A DNA stretch of 41,279 bases. Source: a bacterium. Lineage in GTDB: Bacteria > T1Sed10-126. Both the position numbers and the translations under genes were made by a program. The notes beneath the pieces are model-generated. The model saw only the letters and a program-made list of their open reading frames with translations, made no database searches and had not been told where the DNA came from. Positions within the stretch are counted from its first letter, which is position 1. Every line of letters starts with the position of its first letter. The stretch spans positions 1 through 41,279 of the forward strand of contig PWHN01000018.1 in assembly GCA_003554945.1 (NCBI GenBank), in the 5' to 3' direction. Below are positions 23,948 to 30,056 of the stretch, one piece after another.

Positions 23948-24225
23948 TACTCTTCGTCCTCGTCGCTTTCATCACTGCTCCCGGTCATGCTTCCATATTT
24001 ACGTTCAAACCGCTCCACACGGCCTTCAGTATCAACCAGCTTCTGCTCGCCGGTATAGAAGGGATGACTTGAAGAGGATATTTCCACTTCGTAAAGCGGA
24101 TACTCTTCGCCGTCGATAGTTGTGGTTTTGCTGGTCTCAACAGTGGATGAAATTAAAAACTTCTCGCCGGACGTCTGGTCTACAAATACTACGTCACGAT
24201 GTTTATCCTCAAGTTCAGTAACCAT
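23947..24225 (-). CDS. rpmE: 50S ribosomal protein L31, cysteine-free
   Basis: 92 residues. The closing stretch [27 protein letters not shown] identifies bL31. The zinc-binding Cys pairs of the classical form are replaced ([16 protein letters not shown]), giving a zinc-independent type, and the C-terminus carries an extra acidic tail (SDESDEDEE). Good start: GAGGTG about 8 bases before ATG 24225. It is followed by prfA and prmC, an order also found in Bacillus relatives. Confidence 0.93.
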   Translation of the reverse strand: MVTELEDKHRDVVFVDQTSGEKFLISSTVETSKTTTIDGEEYPLYEVEISSSSHPFYTGEQKLVDTEGRVERFERKYGSMTGSSDESDEDEE

Positions 24226-24258
24226 TTCTCACACCTCTTTTAAAATTTAGCTTTTATG

Positions 24259-24287
24259 CTTATAGATTCTTTGAAGTTTTTTTGCAA
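24259..24287 (-). promoter_or_regulatory. Putative sigma-70-type promoter for rpmE-prfA-prmC
   Basis: On the minus strand TTGCAA (24282-24287) and TATAAG (24259-24264) are 17 bases apart, with an A-rich spacer and a start site about 25 bases before ATG 24225. Confidence 0.5.
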
Positions 24288-24318
24288 TAATTCACTTATA
24301 AAGCGCTTTTACCCGAAC

Positions 24319-24420
24319 TAATTAGAGCTTCTCCAAAAAGTTCCCTCTCCCCTGGCGAGAGAGGACCCGTCCCCCCTTTGTATTCCCCCCTTCAAGGGGG
24401 GAAAGCTTTTCGGTGAGGGT
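24319..24420. repeat. CCCTCTCCCC-type MITE-like element
   Basis: Left end TAATTAGAGCTTCTCC, then CCCTCTCCCCTGGCGAGAGAGG, then CCCCCCTTTGTATT...CCCCCCTTCAAGGGGGG, right end CTTTTCGGTGAGGG, which partly mirrors the left end. The left end recurs at 41151 with few differences. Confidence 0.6.
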
Positions 24421-24587
24421 TTGATTAGGGATAAATATTATACAGTAAAAAAAGGCTCCAGTCCAGCTAAAACGCAAGAACAATCAAAATCTTCCAGAAA
24501 ATGCCCCCGCGGCAAGCCTGAATTATTTATGACCAGATAATAAGCACTCTATTTTTACAATCTAATTGGAAATCTTTTGAAACTCAA

Positions 24588-24640
24588 GATGGATTCCGGC
24601 TCAGGGGCCGGAATGACGTCAAATTCAAAATTAATCCTAA
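24588..24640. repeat. ATGGATTCCGG-class intergenic repeat
   Basis: GATGGATTCCGGCTCAGGGG followed by CCGGAATGACGTCAAATTCA makes a short hairpin. A second copy is at 29138-29190. Words of this form are a widely met bacterial intergenic repeat. Confidence 0.6.
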
Positions 24641-24704
24641 CCCGCACCGGATACACTCGTTTGACCGATATGACAACCTTACATGCCAAAATAATTGTAA
24701 AAAC

Positions 24705-25586
24705 TCAACGTAGAACAATCGACAGAAGGCCAACAAAGACAATAGTGGCAGATAAGAAACGACGTTTTAAATCTTCCTCCGCAAAAATTAGACCACCACC
24801 CAGGACACTAAACAACATACCGGCCCGTTTTACGGCAATTACATAGGAAACCTGGACATCAGTTATTGCCATCATCTGAGCACCGGAGAGCAAAGCTTCA
24901 AGGAAACCGACGGCCAATATACCAAAAATGATCCACTTCCATACGGCAGTTTTTGCGGTAGTTTCACGGAGCCGGGGCCGTCGATAGAGAACAAAAGGAA
25001 GCAGAAGCAGAGCAAAAAGGACATGAAACCAGAAGGAATAAACAACGGGATCGGTGGCCCGGACGGCGAATTTATCGATATTGGCCTGAACACTCCAGAC
25101 GAGTGCGGTCATCAGGGCGTAGCGACAACCCCGGTCCTCAAGCAGAGCATAGAGAGGGCGCAGGCCGCTCATACCCGGCTTGCGGCTAAGAAAATAAGTA
25201 CCTATAACGACAGCAACTATGCCAATCAAACCCTGCAGATCGGGAAGTTCGGCCAGCATCAGCCAACTGGTTAAAATCATGAAAAATGGAGTCAACGAAA
25301 TAAGTGGCATAGCCAAAGATACATCGGTCAGTTCAATCGCTCTCACATAACCATAAAAGCCAAGTAAGTTTCCGGCGACAGCAAGGAAGAGGACAAGCGG
25401 GAAATGGCTTTCAAAGCTGTGGGGAGCCGTCATCCGTGAGAAAAAGAAAAGGAAGGGAACAGCCCCGGCCATCATCAACCAGAGTAGAAAAAGCGGATTT
25501 ACTTTCCGACGGGTCAGGTCCTTAATAAACAAGTTTTGAAAGGCATAGGATAAACTGGTTACAAGGGATAAAAACTGCCAGATGAT
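24705..25586 (-). CDS. EamA/DMT-family transporter
   Basis: About 293 residues, ten hydrophobic segments in two repeats of five, as in the drug/metabolite transporter superfamily. The EamA half-motif AIELTDVSLAMPLISLTPFF in the first half is mirrored by MAITDVQVSYVIAVKRAGML in the second. The substrate cannot be told. The frame stays open beyond the TTG at 25532 up to codons just after the spoVG stop, and an additional first helix (IIWQFLSLVTSLSYAF) is encoded there. The likely start is ATC at 25586 or 25583 with GAGG close by, a non-standard codon. Last gene after spoVG. Confidence 0.8.
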   Translation of the reverse strand: MIWQFLSLVTSLSYAFQNLFIKDLTRRKVNPLFLLWLMMAGAVPFLFFFSRMTAPHSFESHFPLVLFLAVAGNLLGFYGYVRAIELTDVSLAMPLISLTPFFMILTSWLMLAELPDLQGLIGIVAVVIGTYFLSRKPGMSGLRPLYALLEDRGCRYALMTALVWSVQANIDKFAVRATDPVVYSFWFHVLFALLLLPFVLYRRPRLRETTAKTAVWKWIIFGILAVGFLEALLSGAQMMAITDVQVSYVIAVKRAGMLFSVLGGGLIFAEEDLKRRFLSATIVFVGLLSIVLR

Positions 25587-25600
25587 AAGGACCTCGCTTT

Positions 25601-25891
25601 CTACTTATCCCCCCCGATTTGAATACGGTCACCGGGGTCGACATTTTCATTGTAAGTTTCTATCACTGCTTCACGGATTCTCCCCCGGCAATCGTTGTTG
25701 AGCGGGTGAGCGACATCGCGCAGCTCACCACGATACTCCTCGTTGGGCATCGCAACGATAATACCACTTCGTGCCTGAACAAGACGAACGTTATGAACCA
25801 CAAATTCGTCGTCAAAAACAATTGAGGCAAAGGCCAGAACCCTGTCCGCGTCCTCCCCCATCGGCTTGATGTCAACAGACGTTACTTCCAT
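25601..25891 (-). CDS. spoVG: SpoVG-family RNA/DNA-binding protein
   Basis: 96 residues. EVTSVDIKPMGEDADRVLAFASIVFDDEFVVHNVRL and IIVAMPNEEYRGELRDVAHPL are the compact SpoVG signature, with the C-terminal IREAVIETYNE helix. In other bacteria it is a regulator that binds nucleic acids; in spore formers it affects cortex formation, but sporulation is not implied here. GGAGG lies about 9 bases upstream of the ATG. Confidence 0.95.
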   Translation of the reverse strand: MEVTSVDIKPMGEDADRVLAFASIVFDDEFVVHNVRLVQARSGIIVAMPNEEYRGELRDVAHPLNNDCRGRIREAVIETYNENVDPGDRIQIGGDK

Positions 25892-25941
25892 TTTCAGCGC
25901 CTCCAGTCCTGCTGTGATATCGGTATCTGTAATAAGGCTCT

Positions 25942-26832
25942 TCAGTCAGGTTCTTCCTCTGTCTCTATTTTAACACCTCCAGCAAAATTTACTCGAAAAA
26001 TTTCTGCCGTTTCAAGTTTATTTTTTAATTCTTGTTCTGCCGGGCGGGCGATCTTCTCGTTTTCAAACAGAGCATAAATACCGCTGCCACTACCGGTTAA
26101 CCCAACCTGTCCAGAAAAATTTTCAAGCTCTTCACGTATAAACACAAGTTCCTCGTTCTCGGGGCCAATCAGAGGCCAGAAATCATTGGTCAGCGGCCAG
26201 CTTTTCCAGGCCATCTCCTCCCCCGGGTTAGCAGTGGTTAAATAAGACCGGTAATTTTTCCCCCTCTTCGTCAGCTTTGAGTATGCCATTTCCGTAGAAA
26301 CCGCTGTTTGAGGGACAACAATCAATGCCGCCCCTCGTTGTGACGTAAGGGGAATAAGCTGTTCACCAATTCCAGCCGCTTTGGCGGTCCCTCCCCGCAG
26401 AAAAAAAGGAACGTCAGCACCAAGTTCACGAGCAAGACGCCACTCAAACAGTTCCTCGTTAATATCAGCCCCCCAGAGTTTAACAGCCAGCATGATTATG
26501 CCAGCGGCATTTGCACTGCCACCGCCGAGCCCGGCCCCGGTTGGAATCTGCTTGTATAATTTTATCTTCAAAGGAGGTATTTTTACAACCTTCGACCGGA
26601 GAAAATCAAGCGCCTGCAGAACAAGATTGCTGGAATTTTCGGGCACAGCTACCGGGCCAGAGACTTCCAGTAAATCATCGCGCTCTCGGCCCGGACAGAC
26701 CTCGATTCTGTCATAGAGGGAGACAGCCTGAAAGATAGTCTCCAGCCCGTGATAACCGCACTCCAGCTTTCGGCCCACTCTAAGGCCAAGATTAAGCTTG
26801 GCCGGAGTCTTTAGCGTCGCTCGGAAAGCCAC
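25942..26832 (-). CDS. ispE: 4-diphosphocytidyl-2-C-methylerythritol kinase
   Basis: 296 residues. GHMP kinase of the non-mevalonate isoprenoid pathway: TPAKLNLGLRVGRKLECGYH at the N-terminus, the phosphate loop IPTGAGLGGGSANAAG, and VGLTGSGSGIYALFE in the C-terminal third. The Lys in PAKLNL and the catalytic Asp (RELGADVPFFL) are seen. Normal length. Located 49 bases before spoVG and 10 bases after the rpiB-upp fusion. Confidence 0.96.
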   Translation of the reverse strand: MAFRATLKTPAKLNLGLRVGRKLECGYHGLETIFQAVSLYDRIEVCPGRERDDLLEVSGPVAVPENSSNLVLQALDFLRSKVVKIPPLKIKLYKQIPTGAGLGGGSANAAGIIMLAVKLWGADINEELFEWRLARELGADVPFFLRGGTAKAAGIGEQLIPLTSQRGAALIVVPQTAVSTEMAYSKLTKRGKNYRSYLTTANPGEEMAWKSWPLTNDFWPLIGPENEELVFIREELENFSGQVGLTGSGSGIYALFENEKIARPAEQELKNKLETAEIFRVNFAGGVKIETEEEPD

Positions 26833-26842
26833 CTTTTAACTC

Positions 26843-27895
26843 TTACACCGTGCCAAAGAGGCGATCGCCGGCGTCACCGAGGCCGGGAAGAATATAACCG
26901 TCCTCGTTTAGCTTTTCATCTACGGATGCGGCATATATCGAAACGTCCGGATGGGCCTCCTTGACCGTTTCAACCCCTTCAGGGGCAGCGACCAGACAGA
27001 GAAATCTAAGATCGTCGGTGAAGCCTTTCTGCTTAAGCAGACTGATTGCTTTGGCCGCTGAGCCGCCGGTGGCGAGCATCGGATCCAGCAGCAGGACAAT
27101 ACAGTTGTCGAGATTTTCCGGAACCTTAAGATAATACTCAACCGGTTCGAGACTATCTTCGTCCCGGTAGAGACCAATATGTCCGACTTTTGCGGTTGGG
27201 ACCAACTTTAAAATAGGATCAACCATGCCAAGGCCGGCCCTCAAAATTGGAACAAGCAGAATTCGTTGCAGCATTTCACGCCCATGAGCCTCTGTCAGCG
27301 GCGTCTCTACCACCTGAGTATCGGTTGGACAGCTTCTTGTCGCCTCGTAAAACATCAGTCCGGTAAGTTCTCCGATCAGCTCCCGAAACTCTTTTTTGGT
27401 AGTGTTTTTATCCCGCAGTTGAGTCAGTTTGGTTTGCACCAGGGGGTGCTTTATCACCTGAATCCCGGGTTGGTCAATTTTATCTACCCTCTTTCTGTGC
27501 CGGCCTTCATCAAACTCCGTCTTCAGGAAAAGATCAACCATTTCTCGGGCTTCCTCAAACGTATTTTCACGTTCGCCCAGACAGAGACAGTTAATATTGT
27601 TGTGGCGGCGAGCGCTCTGGACATCCTGCATACGCACGCAGCGGGCGGCACGCACTCCCCGGGATCGATTGGCGACGATTGCCATGCCAATTCCACTGCC
27701 GCAAACAAGTATACCCCGTTTATCATCGGCCAGGGCCAGCTCCTGAACGACCTTCTGAGCAAAATCTGGATAGTCACTCGGATCAGATGAGCTGGCGCCA
27801 ACATCAGTCACTTTATAACCTTTCGAGTCCAGGTATTGCTTCAGTTTATTTTTATACTCATATCCGGCGTGATCGGCTCCGATTACGATTTCCAT
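26843..27895 (-). CDS. rpiB-upp: RpiB-Upp fusion (R5P isomerase B + uracil phosphoribosyltransferase)
   Basis: 350 residues in one frame. Residues 1-140 are complete ribose-5-phosphate isomerase B: IGADHAGYEYKN, active-site Cys65 in VCGSGIGMAIVANR, and RRHNNINCLCLGER with His98 and Asn99. Residues about 146-350 are complete uracil phosphoribosyltransferase: VIKHPLVQTKLTQLRD, VPILRAGLGMVDP, the PRPP loop LLDPMLATGGSA at 269-280, and the C-terminal GYILPGLGDAGDRLFGT. The fusion links R5P isomerisation to PRPP-dependent uracil salvage, although PRPP synthetase is a separate step. In B. subtilis rpiB (ywlF) and upp lie close together with ywlG and glyA between, so loss of those genes could have produced this protein. 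GAAATT precedes the start. Confidence 0.95.
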   Translation of the reverse strand: MEIVIGADHAGYEYKNKLKQYLDSKGYKVTDVGASSSDPSDYPDFAQKVVQELALADDKRGILVCGSGIGMAIVANRSRGVRAARCVRMQDVQSARRHNNINCLCLGERENTFEEAREMVDLFLKTEFDEGRHRKRVDKIDQPGIQVIKHPLVQTKLTQLRDKNTTKKEFRELIGELTGLMFYEATRSCPTDTQVVETPLTEAHGREMLQRILLVPILRAGLGMVDPILKLVPTAKVGHIGLYRDEDSLEPVEYYLKVPENLDNCIVLLLDPMLATGGSAAKAISLLKQKGFTDDLRFLCLVAAPEGVETVKEAHPDVSIYAASVDEKLNEDGYILPGLGDAGDRLFGTV

Positions 27896-27939
27896 AATTT
27901 CACCTCAAAAATCATGTTGGAATTAAATTTTATAAGTTC

Positions 27940-28386
27940 CTACTCATCCTGCAACAAATTCTTCAACTCTTCCAGCGCTGGTTTTAATTGCTGGTAAAGA
28001 CGGCGGTATGTCTCAATATCACTACCAAAAGGATCGCTGAGATCAACCCGGCTGTCCAGAAATTCATTCAAGGTGGAAACCTCTACCTGAGGGGGGACTT
28101 TACCGGTGAGAAAAGCCCGGTGTTTGTCAGTCATGCCCAGCAATAAATCGCCGGGTGAAAGGTTCAACTCGCCGACATGCTGCGCCCGGTGAGAACTTAT
28201 TGACTCAATACCGGCTTCACGCAGAACCTGCTCCGTCTCCGGAGTGGGAGGACTACCTGACCCGGCCATGATGCCCGCCGACTCCACCTCGATGTCAAGC
28301 TCCTCTTCTGAAAGTAAATCCCGCAAAAGATGCTCCGCCATCGGACTGCGACAGGTATTACCTGTACAGACAAAAATAACTTTCAT
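27940..28386 (-). CDS. ywlE: Low-molecular-weight protein phosphatase (YwlE-type)
   Basis: 148 residues. The P-loop VCTGNTCRSP with Thr at position 2 of the CX5R loop is the feature separating YwlE protein arginine phosphatases from tyrosine phosphatases. The general acid Asp lies in LSDPFGSDIETY. It likely reverses protein arginine phosphorylation; tyrosine phosphatase activity cannot be ruled out. The ATG overlaps the upstream stop (ATGA). Context is the conserved ywlC-ywlE-rpiB order of Bacillus relatives. Confidence 0.9.
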   Translation of the reverse strand: MKVIFVCTGNTCRSPMAEHLLRDLLSEEELDIEVESAGIMAGSGSPPTPETEQVLREAGIESISSHRAQHVGELNLSPGDLLLGMTDKHRAFLTGKVPPQVEVSTLNEFLDSRVDLSDPFGSDIETYRRLYQQLKPALEELKNLLQDE

Positions 28387-28997
28387 ACTATATCTTCCAC
28401 ACTTTCTACCAGTTGTTCTTCAGCAAGTTCTCCCTCGCGATAAATTTCCCATTTTTTTTCGGAGGCATTCCAGCCGGCAACGGTTGAAGGTTTCCCCAAG
28501 CCACGACTTTCACCGAGAACCAGGTCAACTTCACTCAGCAGGTGCGCGGAGACGTCTTCCAGACCGGCCGCTGCAGGAGAGCCGCTAAAATTTGCGCTGG
28601 TTCCAACAACTGGGCCCGTCTCTTCCAGCAATTCAAGAAGCGGCGCTAAATCTGGGACACGAAGGGCCACCTGTTCATCCCGAATAAGCCGGCTATCCAG
28701 TTCCCCCTGTTCTTTTAATTTCAGAACCATAGTCAGGTTTCCCGGCCAGTGGTCACGGGCTGCCGCTTGTTCAGCATGACCTAAATCCGTTAATTCCCGC
28801 ACCTGGTCAGCAGTGGCCAGGATTGGAAAAGATTTATTTTCCGAGCGACCTTTAATCTTAAATATACGATCTACAGCCTCACTGTTATAAACAGTGCAAC
28901 CAATCCCATAGACAGTATCGGTGGGATAAATGAACACCGCACCTGCGCGAATTTTTTTAACTATCTGCTCTTGTTTCCATTTTTCCAGTTTTTCCAT
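28383..28997 (-). CDS. tsaC: L-threonylcarbamoyladenylate synthase (TsaC/YrdC)
   Basis: About 204 residues from ATG 28997. Makes threonylcarbamoyl-AMP for t6A modification of tRNAs. AVFIYPTDTVYGIGC, FKIKGRSENKSFPIL (KxR-S motif) and GTSANFSGSPAA are the YrdC-fold signatures. The Sua5 C-terminal domain is missing, so it is TsaC-size (about 190-210). A longer reading frame to 29207 runs into the spacer repeat and lacks conserved sequence, so it is rejected. The AGGAG site lies about 11 bases before the ATG. mtaB farther along acts on t6A. Confidence 0.93.
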   Translation of the reverse strand: MEKLEKWKQEQIVKKIRAGAVFIYPTDTVYGIGCTVYNSEAVDRIFKIKGRSENKSFPILATADQVRELTDLGHAEQAAARDHWPGNLTMVLKLKEQGELDSRLIRDEQVALRVPDLAPLLELLEETGPVVGTSANFSGSPAAAGLEDVSAHLLSEVDLVLGESRGLGKPSTVAGWNASEKKWEIYREGELAEEQLVESVEDIV

Positions 28998-29036
28998 TAA
29001 ATTAATCACTCCTAAAAAACTGAAACCTGTTCTATT

Positions 29037-29190
29037 CCCCCCCTTTGTCTTTCCCTCCTTCAAGGGGGGAAAAGCTCGAAGAGGCGAGCTTGCGAGCAGG
29101 CGAAGAGGCGCAAGACCGAAAATCAAGATCAAGTTTAAGATGGATTCCGGATCGCGCTCCCTTCGGTCGCTTGTCCGGAATGACGTCAAG
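29037..29190. repeat. Compound repeat, copy A
   Basis: Three parts: C-run/G-run hairpin (CCCCCCCTTTGTCTTT...CAAGGGGGG, 29037-29074), GCGAGC-type array (29075-29117), and ATGGATTCCGG-type hairpin (29138-29190). The first two parts with GAAAATCAAGATCAAG behind them recur almost unchanged at 33868-33970, giving a duplicated block of about 100 bp. Confidence 0.75.
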
Positions 29191-29235
29191 TTCAAACTGA
29201 GTTCCAAGGCACCTGGTCGAATCTTTGCAAACCTG

Positions 29236-30054
29236 CTATTTTTTTAGTTCCAGCCCAAGTTTATATAACTCGCTTTTTGGTTTTGACGAAAACTTAGCCG
29301 CTATTCTTGCGGCGTCACTCATACTTAACCCGCGCTCAAGTAACTCGGCCAGGTATTCCTCGGGATTGACGTCATCAACTTCACCAGGATGAATAAGGGC
29401 AGTAAATTCACCCGGTGGTTGTGAAGCCTCCAGCTCTGCCAGTATTTCTTCCAGCGGGCCGCGCAGATACTGTTCAAATTTTTTTGTCATTTCCCGACCA
29501 ACAAATATAGTTCTATTGCCGAATAAATTCAACAATAATCTGAGCGTATCACAGATACGTTGAGGACTTTCAAAAAATATCACTGTGCCCTGATAATACT
29601 TTACTTCGAGCAGGCGGTCTCGTTTTCCTTTTGATTTTTTAGGCAAAAAACCAAGCGAAATAAATTCATCGCTGGGAAAACCGCTAACACTGAGAGCAGC
29701 GATGGGAGCACTCGGTCCGGGAACGGGTCTTACTTCGATGTCCGCCCGATGAGCCGCTCGCACCAGGTTATATCCGGGGTCGGCTATCAACGGTGTTCCC
29801 GAGTCGCTGAGCAGTGCCAGGTCAAGACCCCGCTTTAGCTTTTTGATCAGCTCGTCAGTTCTGGTCTCTTCAACCTCATCGTAATAGCTGTTCAAAGGAC
29901 GGCGGGGAAGATCCAGCAGCTCCCGCAACCGACCGGCTCGTCGGGTGTCTTCAACCACCCACTCATCAACGGCTTCTAAAACATCAAGAGCACGCAGTGT
30001 TACGTCCCGGCTGTTACCCAGCGGTGTCGCAACCACGTAAAGAATGCCAGCCAC
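29236..30054 (-). CDS. rsmI: 16S rRNA 2'-O-ribose C1402 methyltransferase
   Basis: 272 residues. Tetrapyrrole-methylase-fold SAM enzyme: VATPLGNSRDVTLRALDVL, VEDTRRAGRL, LLSDSGTPLIADPGYNLV, VPGPSAPIAALSVSGFP and FFESPQRI match the family's ordered motifs. Modifies C1402 of 16S rRNA near the P site. Starts 2 bases after the end of the TPR gene, so it is co-transcribed. Confidence 0.96.
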   Translation of the reverse strand: MAGILYVVATPLGNSRDVTLRALDVLEAVDEWVVEDTRRAGRLRELLDLPRRPLNSYYDEVEETRTDELIKKLKRGLDLALLSDSGTPLIADPGYNLVRAAHRADIEVRPVPGPSAPIAALSVSGFPSDEFISLGFLPKKSKGKRDRLLEVKYYQGTVIFFESPQRICDTLRLLLNLFGNRTIFVGREMTKKFEQYLRGPLEEILAELEASQPPGEFTALIHPGEVDDVNPEEYLAELLERGLSMSDAARIAAKFSSKPKSELYKLGLELKK

Positions 30055-30056
30055 TT

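Larger units (their letters stand above)
24226..24704. other. Repeat-rich spacer without gene
   Basis: 479 bases between rpmE and the EamA gene. Besides the rpmE promoter it holds the CCCTCTCCCC element at 24319-24420 and an ATGGATTCCGG-class repeat at 24588-24640. ORFs on the plus strand here run through repeats and are not convincing. Confidence 0.6.

Noticed and set aside
24577-24846. 89-residue plus-strand ORF with Thr/Arg-rich sequence.
   Set aside because: Runs from a dispersed repeat into the antisense of the EamA gene, with no ribosome site.
27266-27790. 174-residue plus-strand ORF.
   Set aside because: Antisense to the rpiB-upp fusion, which is strongly conserved in its own frame.
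28998-29207. N-terminal extension of tsaC up to 29207.
   Set aside because: The added residues translate the compound repeat and spacer, and the conserved YrdC start is near ATG 28997.
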